Positions 16,138 to 29,089 of a stretch of 64,000 nt of DNA are shown here, piece by piece. Within the stretch, counting starts at the first letter, position 1. Each line of letters starts with the position of its first letter. The notes under the pieces are model-generated. The model had not been told where the DNA came from, made no database searches, and saw nothing but the letters and a program-made list of their open reading frames with translations. A program made the translations under genes and the position numbers. This DNA comes from Marchantia polymorpha subsp. ruderalis (Eukaryota; Streptophyta; Marchantiopsida; Marchantiales; Marchantiaceae), in the NCBI GenBank assembly GCA_037833965.1, contig AP031351.1, positions 26,424,501 through 26,488,500 on the forward strand, read 5' to 3'.

Positions 16138-19100
16138 ATGGCGGGCGTGAATGTGGCCACCGTCGTGTCTCAATTTCCGAAGGGTGTCGAGGATGTGAGA
16201 GTGGGCGGGGTGGCGCCTTTCGCCTTCGCCCCGTCTCGCGTTTGTTCGAGTTCATCTCTCTCTAGGGCGTCGTTCGCCTTGAGAGGGAAGGAATTCGCGT
16301 CCATTTTTAGGACGGATCAGAGCGCCTGGAGCAGGAGGAAATCGGTGCAGGGAGGTGTTCTCGTTCGTGCCTCCTCGGGCGAGAGGAAGCGGCCCAAGTA
16401 CATCCCCAATAAGATCGATGACCCCAATTATGTTCGAATTTTCGACACCACTTTGAGAGACGGCGAACAGTCTCCCGGAGCCAGTCTGACCAGTAAAGAG
16501 AAGCTGGACATTGCACGTCAGCTCGCCAAATTGGGGGTGGACATCATCGAAGCTGGTTATCCCAGGTCGTCACCGGACGATCTGGAAGCTGTCAAAATGA
16601 TCGCCAAGGAAGTAGGGAATCATGTGGATGACGATGGATATGTTCCTGTTATTTGTGGTTTATCCCGGTGCAACAAGGCAGACATTGACGCAGCTTGGGA
16701 AGGAGTGAAGCACGCTCTGCGACCCAGGATTCATACCTTTATCGCCACCAGTGAAATTCACATGCAGCACAAGCTCCGCAAGACCCCAGAAGAGGTAATC
16801 CAAATTGCGTCGGAGATGGTAGCGTATGCTCGGAGCTTGGGCTGCGACGACGTGGAGTTCAGTCCGGAAGATGCTGGGAGGTATGACTTGGTTCAGCTGC
16901 CACCACCACTGTCTGTCACGGGTCCGTTCGCTCTGAAAGTACACGCCCTTTCACACATAAGAGCTAATTTGCATGCTGGAGCTAACACGACCGAGTTGGC
17001 CGGTTCTCAGGTCTGATCCAGAGTTTCTCTACCGAATTTTGTCCGAAGTAATTAAAGCTGGAGCCACCACTCTTAATATTCCAGACACTGTTGGCTATAC
17101 ATTACCCGTCGAATTCGGGGGACTGATTGCTAAAATCAAAGCCAACACTCCTGGAGCTGAGAATGTGATAATCTCCACGCATTGCCAAAATGATTTGGGT
17201 CTGGCCACAGCCAACACACTCTCAGTAAGCTACTTCTGGACCATTTGCATGTGTGGTCGCAAGCATTATGTCCTCTACTCATAATATGGCAATGTACGGC
17301 CCACGGAGTCATCGCGTTTGTCTGCTGCACTGTATCATCCTGTTTGTTGAAGGTTTCAAGTCCGTGTTATTATCTGCACTTTGGTTTGCGACGATACAAC
17401 ACAGTGCTCGCTGTTCTGTCTCGATTGTATACGTTCGATATTTCTTGGTATTATTTTGTATCTAGTTTTGTTGCACGTTTCATATACTCCACTACCTTTG
17501 ACCTGTCTCAAGAAAGAACGGTGTTATTCTCTTCAACAACATTCTATCGATCACATTTATAGGTATGTGAATGAATATAGGACTCTTTCCAGGAACTTCT
17601 TGAAGCCATTATTGAAGTGTTCTTATGTCTTCTCCAGGGTGCATACAATGGTGCTAGACAAGTGGAGGTTACCATTAATGGAATCGGTGAGCGTGCTGGT
17701 AATGCTTCGCTTGAAGAGGTATCTATTTTACAACGTCATGAGCTTATGCCCTGTTGACGTTGTGGTTGTAAGCCTTTGACGGTTGTAAGCCATTGTAATG
17801 TTCGAAGTATTCGTGATGACCTACTTGCATTCCAGGTAAATACCTTAATAACCTGCTAGCCTAACTTTTTATTCTCCGCTAATAACAGGTCGTTATGGCA
17901 ATCAAGTGCCGAGGAGATCAGCTTCTCGGAGGCCTTCACACCGGGATCGTCACAAAGCATATCTCAGTGGCGAGTCGAATGGTACGATACCCAACCTGAC
18001 TAGTAACTTCTTTCCAGAGCTGTTTGTTTACTTGCAATTCTCAATCGATGTAATGTCTATTGTACCCCTTGGCGTTGACATTTAACTACTTGTCTTTGCA
18101 GGTTTCCGATCTTACAGGAATGGTTGTTCAACCCCATAAGGCGATTGTGGGAGCGAATGCTTTTGCTCATGAAAGTGGTATCCATCAGGTAAAATTTCGA
18201 AGGGTGTCATTGTTCCTCAATACTAAAACATGACCCTCAGTATCTGTGAGAGTTTCCTAAGTCGACTGTTTTGGATCTGAAATCTAATTCAATAATCACA
18301 TGCAGGATGGTATGCTCAAGTTCAAAGGCACCTACGAAATCATGTCTCCGGATGAAATTGGACTCGTCCGGTCAGACGACGCTGGTTTAGTGCTTGGCAA
18401 GTTGAGGTAACATACATCAAGTGTGCTGGAATACTCGCCAAAATGTATTATCCTTGATTTACAAGTTCACCTCATTGTTTCTACGTGCTGACTGTACTGT
18501 ATATTGTGTCGTTTGTTGTCATATTTTGCGTGGAATAGTGGAAGGCATGCATTGAAGACGCGTTTACAGCAGGTAAATAAGTCTTGTGATGGTGCTTTAG
18601 CCTACGAATTTTGTGGATGACCTGATTCATATGAAGACTCAGTCTATTCTTTGATGTTCAAGGCTTTTTCGCAACTATATATAGATGTATGTCAATGTAC
18701 GTGATTGTTTGAAGTTATCGACATATGTCTAACTTTCAGTCTGTTTTCTCAGCTGGGATATGAGCTTGAAGGTAAAAAGCTGGATGATGTCTTCAAGCGC
18801 TTCAAAGCCGTCGCAGAGAAGAAGAAGGTTTGTAAGCTCGACCTTTGTGGCTTGTGAAGGCATAACATTACGAGTTCATATTCCTCCTTCCCTTGCGAAT
18901 CTCACGTTGTTTTTGTAGCTGGTAAACCCTGGTGTTTGAACTTGAAGAGCTGCATATCTGTGACATTCGGAAAGTACTCAAGGATGCATATAAAAGAGTA
19001 TTTATGTATGCTGGTTGTATCTGTCTATACTGTGATAGTTCTGGATGAGACTGCGCTCTGTCCAGGTTTCTCAGTGCAGGAGGGATTAGGATGTGCTCTC

Positions 19101-20300
19101 TCTTATCTTCCATTTAAACGGTTTGTAGGTTCTGAATATGAATGCGAATGTGGTGATTTTCGGGGATGGGAAAATTTCGAGTTTTCATGGATTGAACTGT
19201 CTTGCAGACTGTGGCCGATGAAGATTTAGAAGCTCTTCTTTCTGATGAGGTCCATCAACCTGCTACGATCTGGTCGTTACTTGATTTGCAGGTACTGTGT
19301 CTGACTTTCATGCCTGTCGCCTAATGACTAATGTGTATGAGAGAAATTATGTGTATGACGATCCTAATCAGGTATTTTCTCATTTCAGGTTGTTTGTGGT
19401 ACAATGGGACTTTCAACGGCCACTGTAAAGCTAGTGGGACCTGATGGTGCCCAGATGATTGGGTCGTGCATTGGTACAGGTCCTGTGGATGCAGCCTACA
19501 AAGCTGTCGATCAGATAGTGAAGGTCTGCTTCATTTCCCTTCACTTGAAGTTTGTCTGATTGTCCTGGTATCAGGGTCCGTGATGCTTTCGCAACCGCGG
19601 TTTATGTCCTAGTATGCCATAAGAAGCCCCATTCATTAGCACATTTAGTAATATGATACGGGAAGACCTTTTGTTCTGAATAATAAGCTGTTTCCAGTAC
19701 ACTGAGCTTCGCAGCATCCAAGTACATGCATCGTATACACAACTTTTCTCAAGTCTGCCTCATTTTGAGCTGACAAAACCAGAATTTAAGGCTGATTTTA
19801 TGTATGAAACACCTTTTTGGATTTGTAGGAACCAGTCACTCTTTTGGAGTATTCCATGAACTCTGTCACAGAAGGTATTGATGCAATTGCACATACAAGA
19901 GTTGTGCTGAGGGCCGAAAATTCCTACTCAGTTAAGCATCCCCAGTCAGGACAGTCGGTACAACGATCTTTCAGGTATGATCTTTTACCTTTTGACTAGC
20001 ATAACTTCTCTGAAAGAATCGTCAGACTTCAAGTGGCCTTTGTAAGTCGGTGGTTGAGTGTAACGTGAACGTCTGAGTGGATTAGGCATGACGATTGACC
20101 TTATGACTTTTCATTTGTCGTTCGTCACTCAGCTCACAATTCTTTGTCCTTTTGTCTGCAGTGGTTCTGGTGCAGGAGAGGATGTTGTTGTTTCAAGCGT
20201 AAGAGCGTATGTTAGTGCTTTGAACAAGATTCTAGGTTTCCAAATTAGCCGTCCATCTGTGACATCTGCCAGGTCTGAAGAACCTCGAGTTGCCGCTTAA
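16138..20300 (+). CDS. IPMS: 2-isopropylmalate synthase, plastid
   Basis: First committed step of leucine synthesis: condenses acetyl-CoA with 2-oxoisovalerate. Exons: 16138-16880, 17011-17224, 17638-17718, 17889-17981, 18102-18188, 18306-18406, 18539-18572, 18753-18827, 19208-19291, 19389-19523, 19829-19974 and 20162-20300; phases close for 643 aa. 16138 is the first ATG in the open frame. About the first 80 residues are Ser/Arg/Ala-rich and look like a chloroplast transit peptide. The catalytic TIM-barrel follows, with [14 protein letters not shown] at residues 103-116, [40 protein letters not shown] and HESGIHQDG. Exons 9-12 encode the C-terminal LeuA regulatory domain ([31 protein letters not shown]). 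That domain binds leucine for feedback inhibition in the family and is absent from methylthioalkylmalate synthases, so IPMS is the better call. Confidence 0.95.
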
Positions 20301-22985
20301 TCTTCGACAGAGGTTTTTTGCTCATCGTACTGCCTTCGTTTGAGATATTATTTTTAGTCAGGATAGGAAAGTTCTAAGAATCTGTAGCACCGTGAAACGT
20401 TTTGAGAGCTTGAATTGACCAGTCGAATTTGGAAACCTTGTTTCTTTTGTAATTGTAGTGGCCAGATTCAAAGTTGGTCAGAATATGAAAGAGTGTCCGA
20501 GAAATTTTCCCAGGCATAAAAGAATTTACCTCTGCTGATGTAATGAGCTTCAGTTAATAGATTTGTCGGTGGTTATTGTGAAAGTCTTGTTGATGAGGGT
20601 GATGTTTGCGTTGTTCCAATGACCTCTTGAAGGCAACCTTAGGAGGTTATCGCTAGCTTTCGATGCTTAGATGGCAGCAGGAACGTCATAAATAGCCATT
20701 CTGACCTCAGTGTCGAAGATTTGGATTATCTGTTAAGTTATTCTGCTTAAAGCTAGACGGAATGGATAATGTAATGAGCTTGATGTGTGAGCAAAGGCTC
20801 TGCTTGAGGTGGTGAAGACGGAGGTGACAAAGTGACAATCTAGGTCTTTGGTTTCAAACTATTTGAGGAGGGTCCTGAGAAATTTGGGAAGAGGTATGGC
20901 CAGGGTATCTTCTTGGATGGTGCCTCTGGTTATGGGTATTGCAGGCGTAGTACAAGTAGAGTGACTGAAAAAAATTTGTTTGGTGTAGATATCAGGAAGT
21001 TCAACTGCACCTTGGGTGTATCTACTTATAAAATATAGGGGTTGAGGCTTTCCTGCTACGAAACTCGTGAGGTTGGCAAGGGAAAAAGCTCTCTAGAGGA
21101 GTGAAATTTCGGAACATGTTAAGCACTAACTGTACTATAGCCGATGAAGGAGGAGGAGACGAGGATACAGTAAGACCTTTACTCGCGGAGATAGATATAT
21201 ACAGCAGTGTACCGACTTCAATAAATTTGAGGATCTCAACGAGGACTTCATCGACGCCATTGGCAGCTTGTCGCATGATTATTTCTGAAATGTCCTCATT
21301 TTTCTGTAGCTAGACAACTGAGTCCGCTGCCTTCACTAGCACTTATCCGCTGTGAACTGGCAAATCTTAAATACCAGGAATGTGTCAACGATGGGATATG
21401 TGTATGTTCATCACACAAAAATTTAGTCTTACACAGAACAAAATGGAAAACTTGTTCTCGTCCCACTTGACAGCTCCATTCGACTCGAATCGCAAAGTCG
21501 AAGTGAGTAAGTGATCAAACAACAACCTGAATATAGGAGAGTGAGCAAAGCACGTGAGTAAGTTACTGGTTGATTCTTTATTGAGATTTTCAGGAATGCT
21601 GGGCTTGAGTGCACGTAGTCACTATGTGGGAACGGGCCGAATGACATCCATCACTTGAGAACTCGACACGTTGTCTGGTTTTTGACCGAAGAGGAGATAG
21701 TGAGTCTTAGAGGTGGAAATAATAGCCGGGGAAAGAAAGTTTGCAGGTTGGTGGCGACAAGCCCCGCACCTGAGAGAGGAGGAATAGGATATGCAACACT
21801 GGGATTGTGGGTGTTGTTCCTGCAGCTACTATAGAGAAGTTCAGGAAAATGGAGGATTGAGTATTGTCGGCTCTGATTTCCCCTGAGTTCCTGACGTATT
21901 ATTTGCGTTGATCGCTAGGTGCTACTCGTGTTTTCGTCGATAATTATTTGTGTCTTTCAGCAAAGGGAAAGATGGTGACGAAGATCTCGAGCTTCAGTGA
22001 TCATCTGACAGATCTGACAGATCTTGAACGCGGACAAGAAGCTCAATTATTTCAGAGATCGGCATTAAGAAATCTGTTCCTCTCGTTCCCAGTTAGTACT
22101 GCATGTTCTTTTGGGTTGGAAGAGTGGTTCAAATTGGTCACTGTAACTTTCAGTTAGATGCTCACTTTCTGCTTATTTCAGATCAATTGTGTAGAAATAT
22201 GCGAATCTGAATATCTAGATCAAAGCAATAATAGTTTTCAAGTAATGAATTTACAACTTTAACTGTGCTTTTAACTTAGGTAATAGGATCTTCGGTCTAA
22301 GTCCATGGACACCACGGTTTTCGAAGATGCAAAAGTCGGAGACTCCGGGAAAGAAGTCATGACGTTAGCTGTTTAGCCCTTGTTGGAGGCAAACATTCAC
22401 CTTACAACCGATATGTCAAGTTCTAAGTTCTGGACAAAACCCAGTGAAAAACAGAGCCGCTGCTATTTGAACTTGGTACAAGTCACTCTCCTCTAGACAT
22501 AGAGTCAGTGTAATCTCAAAAGGAGTTACTACGTAACCATGCAAGTACAGTACACACAACCATCAGGTCTGAAATTGAAATTCCCGTGAAAGGACTAAAA
22601 AGATGCCGTCCGCTTTTGTGAAGTTCGGCCGTTAGCAATTGCATGCGTCAACGGGGAAATCCAAGGTTTTTGATGCACGATGTCGGTGTCCTGAACTGGA
22701 GTTCGAGAGTCAGTGCTGGTGGGCCCTTGACACGATCTGCGGAAGCGCTTTATATATTATCGTCACGTGTGTGCTGAGCGGCTGGAAACGTCATGCTTTT
22801 CCTGAGCACACCCAAGTTTTGCGCTTCGTTTTGGGCGAATGATGTTCTCCAGTGTTACAGTAGCTGTGGCTGTGCAGGATTGTGTGGTCTTGACTTCTTT
22901 GTGAAGGCTGAGATGATCATGAGAAGATTGAAAGTGCATTTTGAGCTGATTCGGACTACTATTAATTAGAAGACCAGGCACCTAT
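20301..22985. other. IPMS 3' flank, no gene seen
   Basis: Mixed-composition DNA. It probably begins with the IPMS 3' untranslated region. Open frames are short (under 90 codons), with no recognisable domain or splice structure. Confidence 0.5.
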
Positions 22986-22991
22986 TAGCTT

Positions 22992-23120
22992 GTGCAAAAA
23001 GTGAATGTTTATAGAACGAGAATGAGATCTGGGCATCATGTTGACTTCCAAGATCTTAACAAGATCACTCTAGAATACAACTATCCTTGTCACCGCCTTC
23101 ATGGCTACCCATATCCAAGG
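22992..23120 (+). mobile_element. Fragment of a Ty3/gypsy-type reverse transcriptase
   Basis: One short frame reads MRSGHHVDFQDLNKITLEYN and then YPC. This matches the start of the gypsy RT domain, where relatives have the pattern RxCVDFRxLNKxTxKxxYPLP. The match is lost after about 30 residues and no downstream catalytic DD motif is found, so this is a small dead fragment. Surrounding DNA shows no LTR I could recognise. Confidence 0.55.
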
Positions 23121-23769
23121 TCAATGAAACAACGATGTGCCCCTCTTGCAAACTTCATTCTTTGCAGATTATAATCCATCAGTTATAGTCCCACTAGATG
23201 TACTACTAACGTGATCAATAACAAGATCCTTGATCACCATAGCAGCAACCAGAATCCAAAGACTTCGATTCTCTTACGGACTCAAGCTAAATCTTTGATT
23301 CTCTTAGGGAATCTTAGACAATTGATTATGAAGTAAATTTAATTCAACATAGAAAATCAACGCTTGATCCTAATAACTGCTATGCATATATTATTATTAG
23401 ATGACAACGTTTATTTGGTAAAAGTTGAAAAATTTTATTAATAAATAAAAATATTTGATGTAACCAGAGTTTTTTGTAGAAAGACAAGGATTCAATAAAA
23501 CGCAGTAGGTGAAGATGTATATTTTTCTTTGGTTTAGTAGTTGATCTATATACTTGTTTCACGCAAAATAATCAACTATTACCCAACTGAGATAAATCCT
23601 GGCATTGAAGGTTCCTGGACTATCTTGAGGTGCTTCTCGCTCTCTACCCAGCTCATATGCAGTGGCAGTGGGATGGCATCAGTGGAGGGGCTGAAATTCT
23701 GTACACATGGAGTTCGATCACAACCACATGAATCCAAAGAAAAGATTGGTTCGTTCTGCAGCTTCACAA

Positions 23770-25200
23770 CATTTTAATAATTACCAACTTTCGGTAACGA
23801 TCACGAAGAAAACAAAGCCGAGACAAAGGAATCAAAGGGAAGCGCAGCCTTCAGGCATGGGAAAGAGACTGTACATGACCCGATGATGATGGGGTCTTCC
23901 TATCACTCGGCACTCCATTACTATTCCGAGTTTCATGTACTGGAGGAGTGTGGCCGCTCTGTCGGCTCAAGGCCCAAGCTTTCTCGTTGATTCTCGTAGC
24001 GTAGGTCTCTCGCATTCTCATGAAAGGACAGCGAATGTTTGCATGGAAGCTATTGCGTGTAATTCTAATCACCAGGACACACTCTGTGGACGCTACTGTG
24101 CTTGTCATTTAGTATAACAGAACCTCGTGAATCTAGTGTAGGATTCCATCATTGCTGACTAAATGAGCAAATCTCGGTGTCGGAACGATTGCTCATTATT
24201 CGGTTGGGAAAATGCCAAAGAAGATAGTTCGATCGCCCCGTCCCGAGAAGCACGCACATCGAGGTTTCTTGTGTTGTGAACTGTACATGCCCGAATTAGC
24301 ATCTTTTCTTGCATGGAAATTATCAGACATTCTTGCGAAATGCATTTTTTTGGCATGTATCTTAAATACGTAATTGTTACAGTGAATGTTCACTTGTGTT
24401 CAGCAAGGTTGAGAATTTCTTGACTTTATTTAAATTTCTTAAATCTGAAGGAAATTTCGACAGGCAACATGGTTATTTTACTCTGTATTTTTACTAGCGG
24501 ACAAGAGCAACGGAAGAACTTCGATAATCATGCAAAATTCTAAATGTTAGTCTACATTTTGGTGGATTCATTTTTAGTAGACATGCGCTTCTTCACAAGT
24601 AGTGTTTGAATAAGATTCTTGAAATATCCAAAAAATTTGTAATTTTTCAGATTCAAATGAGATTTTGTAGGCCACAACTTGAAACAAACTATCAAGTACA
24701 ACCGGATGATCCTATGCATATAACATTGCAAATTCTATCAAATTCATCCTTGCATAAGCATGTTTTGACATTTATTAATTTGCATACACTATCATCAAAA
24801 CTTTTAATTTTCAAACATACAATAACTTTAGTTGACAAAAATAATATGTACACCTCAAAATTGAATAACTTGATATGAAATTTGAACTGAAAAGCTATTT
24901 ATATTATGATATGAATATGCATAATACAAATTTCATTCATCTCATTTAAAAAAGATAAATTAATGAAGTGTAAGCGTAAAACGTGAGAGCCATCAATAAC
25001 ATTCAAGTTAACAATCAAGTCATCAACACGAAAAACAACAACGTATAACGTGATTCATACTCAAGGGTTGCGTCCATGGGAAGATCATCATGATAGTATA
25101 ACTGTGAGTTCTATCTAATAATACGCAGACCTTGGGTATATGTACACAACAACAAAGATCAATCTTAACTATAAATAGTTAGACATGAAGAAATTCCTTA
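23770..25200. other. Spacer, increasingly AT-rich, no gene seen
   Basis: Frames at about 23,850-24,390 on both strands are short and unrecognised. From about 24,400 the DNA is AT-rich with no coding signal. Confidence 0.45.
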
Positions 25201-25219
25201 ACTAAAGTTAATTTCAACA

Positions 25220-25700
25220 ATCTTCCACTTAACTCGTGTTAAAGAATCTCAGAATACTATCTAATCTATATTATTATTCTACGAAAAGTTTTAGACAGAA
25301 ACTTAACACAAAGCTCTTCTTTAAACAAGAGTTACTTAAAATTAAATCGTAGTCATAACATGATAGATTAATAATATACAAAGATAAATAAAAACCATAT
25401 CTTCCCTTGACTTGTGTTAAATAATCTCAATAATTTTACTAATCTATATTATTAATACCATAACAGATAGAATAATAACATACAGAGATAACTCAACACT
25501 TTTTCCCTTAATTTGTGTTATAGGAATTTCAATAAACCTTCTAACCTATATTATTATTTCTATAACCAGATAGAGTAATAACATACAAAGTTAATTCAAC
25601 AATCTACCTCTTCACTCATGTTAAGTAATCTCAATAACCTCTCTAATCTACATTATTATTTTGCGGAACATTTTAGACTATAATCTAACACAAAATTATT
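25220..25700. repeat. Four degenerate direct repeats, retroelement-like
   Basis: A block of about 60 bp, built around CACTTAACTCGTGTTAAA followed by AATCTCA...CTAATCTATATTATTATT, recurs near 25,225, 25,403, 25,500 and 25,601 with divergence. The first interval is about 180 bp and the next two about 100 bp. Between blocks, GATAGATTAATAATATACAAAG-like stretches also recur. The pattern recalls the non-coding region near LTRs of some plant Ty1/copia elements, but no protein domain supports this. Confidence 0.6.
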
Positions 25701-25921
25701 ATTTTAATAAGAGTTAACTAGAACTAAGTCGTAGCCATAACAGTATAGACTAATACCATATAGAGTTAACTAAAAATCTCTATGTGCTCCTATGCAATTC
25801 GTGCATTGTAGTCTCAATCTATTCAAAGTATTAACTTTGATCAAGAGATAAGTTGGATTGAGTTTACTGTTAATCTTAACTAGCTTAATCACCAAAGTTT
25901 TTATCAATGTTGATTGAATAA

Positions 25922-26370
25922 ATCTCATGGTTAAAATTTTCACCACTATCCGTGCTACTGCTTGATCATTTATCACATAATGATCAAAATTCTCACAATT
26001 TTCACCACTAGTGGTGTTATTTCTTGATTATTAATCACATAATGATCAAAATTCTCCTAATTTCCAGCACTATCGGTGCTACTGCTTGATGATTAATCAT
26101 ATAATGATCAAAATTCTTCCAATTTCCACCATTACCGGTGCTACTGCTTGATCATTAATCACATAATGATCAAAATTCTCTCAATTGTCACCATTACCGA
26201 TGCTACTGCTTGATGATTAATCACATAATGATCAAATTTCTCCCAATTTCAACCACTACCGGTGCTACTGCTTGATGATTAATCACATAATGATCAAAAT
26301 TCTCCCAATGTCCATCACTACCGGTGCTACTTCTTGATTATCAATCACATAAGGATCAAACTCACCCACA
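25922..26370. repeat. Tandem array, 62-bp unit, about seven copies
   Basis: The unit begins CATAATGATCAAAATTCTC, passes through CCACTACCGGTGCTACTGC and ends TTGATGATTAATCA. Six nearly full copies start at about 25,976, 26,038, 26,100, 26,162, 26,224 and 26,286. A partial copy precedes them and a diverging one follows near 26,348. Spacing is strikingly regular while sequence varies by a few bases per unit. No open frame crosses the array. It directly follows the longer degenerate repeats, so both may belong to one element. Confidence 0.9.
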
Positions 26371-26379
26371 ACCATATCC

Positions 26380-28925
26380 GTGAGCGAAGATTTTCTCTTG
26401 TCAGTACAAAGAGTCTAGAAACTCTCCCACTCTTTCAATGAGCAAGATCTACTTGAAAGAATCATTCATACAAACAAAAATTTCATATGCTACTCGATTC
26501 CAAAGCATGTAACATTACTTTTTCAAAGCATGAATATCGACGACCCATATTTTCCGACATTTTTCATTGTCATCTCAACTTATTAAAAAATCTAGATTCA
26601 AAATAATTTTTAAGGCAATTTTCTCCGTCATATTTTAGATTTTCATTTCAGATTTTTTAATTTTATTATACAGAGGAAAACTCAGTTTTTTTAGATATTA
26701 TGCATCAATTTGGCTTGAATCAAAATACGTTTAATGTCATTAAGCATTTTGATTTTTATGAAAAAAAATTTAACTTTACAAGATTGATCAATTTTCATAT
26801 GAAAATCATATAATATTGAAAACTTCTTAACAAAATTTCTAATAAAATAAATGTGATTTATAAAAATTAATGTTCAAAATTCATACATCATCAATATTTT
26901 TTGCATAGTGCAAGATTTTGGCATCATAGTATATGATTAGCATATCATCATCATCAAAAGTAAACTTTAAAGCCTTATTGATTATATGAAGATAATCAAC
27001 TTTGGTTTTCACATAGTACTTACACAACAATGTAACTGCACTTAATTTTTTTTGACAAATATTCAATAGGTATTTGTTTTGCTTTTTTAGGATTTAGCTA
27101 TAGATTTGGATCTTTTTTTGGATATAAAAATGCTCTACATCCTTGTCATATTGTGAATATGATCTACTTTGTGTCATGTTTAATGTCATATCAACTCACT
27201 TTGGGCTAGATAACGAGATAATGGTTTGTTATTTGTTAATTCGTAGTGACCAAGTAGGCAAGCTATGATTGAGTGTGAAAACACAATAACTTCAATGCAA
27301 AGTGAAGAACTCCACAATAAAATGCCATTCTATTGTGAAGTATGAAAAGAGTGTGAAAACTCAATAACTCAATTGAAAGTTAAAAGCTAGACAATAGATT
27401 ACTGGAGAAAATTTGCTTCTATAGGAATCATTAGTGGATGAAGCTACAAAAGACAAAACATAAATCAATCAAGGAAGAATTCATGCATTTGAAAAGTTAT
27501 GGAGCATCACAAAGTTAAGTACACATTGGGAACAAACAGTGAAAACAGTAAACATTGGGAACAAAAACAAATAAAAAAATTAAGTTAGTTGATTCTTTAA
27601 GAAAATGAAGAGTAAAATATTTTTTGACAATTGATTGAAGGCGAGCTAGAGTTTGTAAAACATGAATTCCTAGATATCAACAACTAAAATCATTCTTTGG
27701 ATGAAGTACACACATTATTTGAATGCAAGATGGTTGCAAAATAAGTCAAGTTCAAAAATCAAGAGTACCAAACGAATTTCACTCTCTTGTTCGTCTCTGT
27801 CGACTTGGCCCACATCAAAATTCAATTCAACTCAACGATTTCATAGGCGAAATCAAGTTTTACTATCATAAAGTTTGAATCTATGTCATTTCTTTAAGTT
27901 TTCTCGAGTGCCGTATAGATTTGAACTCAAGATTCTCGACCATCATCAATATTGTTTGGGAATCTATCACTTCTCTCCACACTTGACATTGTTCTTCTTG
28001 CCGTCAGTCTAATGGTCCACGTTCCGTTGCAAGGCTCTTCTTCCGGCCTCCTTCCTACCAATCACTATGTTCCGTTCTCGACGTCTCACTTGCAATTGCA
28101 AAGGATGTGTTTGCGTTGAGAAAAGCGATTGCACCATAATGCGATCTCCCTTTTCCTGCTGGCTTCAAACTCCTCTTTAAATCAAGAAACTTTCAGGATC
28201 TAGGAGTTGCGCAAGCAATTCTTTGATTCTACAACACAAATCTAAAATAATTGTTGCAAATCCGCCATTCACATCCATCATGTCTGACTAGCTTCGCACT
28301 CTCGAATGTGCAAGACTCCTTTCTCGACTGATGGCGCTTCGAGCTTTGCCTAACTACCGGCAACGCTTCACCCATCCGCTAGCTCGATACAGAAGTGGAG
28401 TGGGTTGCGTACGAGACTTAAATAGAAGAAAGATTCACCGACACGCCTTTTCTCACCTCCGCAATCACAACCTGGTTGGGTTGTTTGATCTGAAATTTGA
28501 CAAATGCTTGGAGGATTAGTCACATGAGCAAATCAAGTGTTCCAATCATGAAACTTGTTTAATTTGCTCACGTGCGAGTTATTTTAGGAGGTACAAGATT
28601 GATAATCATACAAGAGATACATACTCACGGCTTTTGTTGATACCATGAGGAAAATTGGAACTAAATCTTAAAGCAAAAAACTAACTGAAAAAGCACAATC
28701 CCTTCATATCACATTTGAGTATATGCTAAAACTTTAAAACACTCTTGATTTTCAGTCTTGACATTCACTAATTTTCAATAAGGTTTCAATAGATCGGAGG
28801 CCTGGAAAAGATTATAAATTTATAAAACCAATTGTTATGTTTGAGAGAATTCCATCAAAATTATAAGTAAAATAATTTTATAAATCTCAAACCTTACAAG
28901 TAGCCAAATTTTTCAAGACACATAT
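26380..28925. other. AT-rich spacer, probable retroelement remains, no gene seen
   Basis: No domain-bearing frame. A less AT-rich patch (about 27,780-28,520) has short frames only; the 62-codon frame at 28,331-28,519 has no recognisable motif. Continuity with the preceding repeat arrays suggests decayed retroelement DNA, which is inference. Confidence 0.4.
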
Positions 28926-28932
28926 TTAGGGA

Positions 28933-29086
28933 GGTGCTAATTATCCTTCCGTTTGGGCTAATTATCGCTCAGGATACTATACTATACCCCACAGAGCTTT
29001 GTGATATAGTATTCACGGAGTAGTAAAGGGGGAAAAGTAATGCTTAAACTGAGAAACATTAGACTAAATTGGGGATAACTAGCCAC
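28933..29086. mobile_element. Short MITE-like inverted-repeat element
   Basis: GGTGCTAATTATCC at 28933-28946 is answered by GGATAACTAGCCAC in inverted orientation at about 29073-29086 (11 of 14 positions pair). The tip motif GGCTAGTTAT is also found at the left end of the larger element near 2135, so the two may be relatives. The core of about 125 bp is non-coding. Confidence 0.4.
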
Positions 29087-29089
29087 TAA

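Noticed and set aside
16138..20300. Possibility that the LeuA-type gene is a methylthioalkylmalate or homocitrate synthase
   Set aside because: The C-terminal leucine regulatory domain is present and motifs follow plant IPMS throughout.
25922..26370. CRISPR-like array
   Set aside because: The 62-bp units are contiguous with no unique spacers, and the context is eukaryotic.
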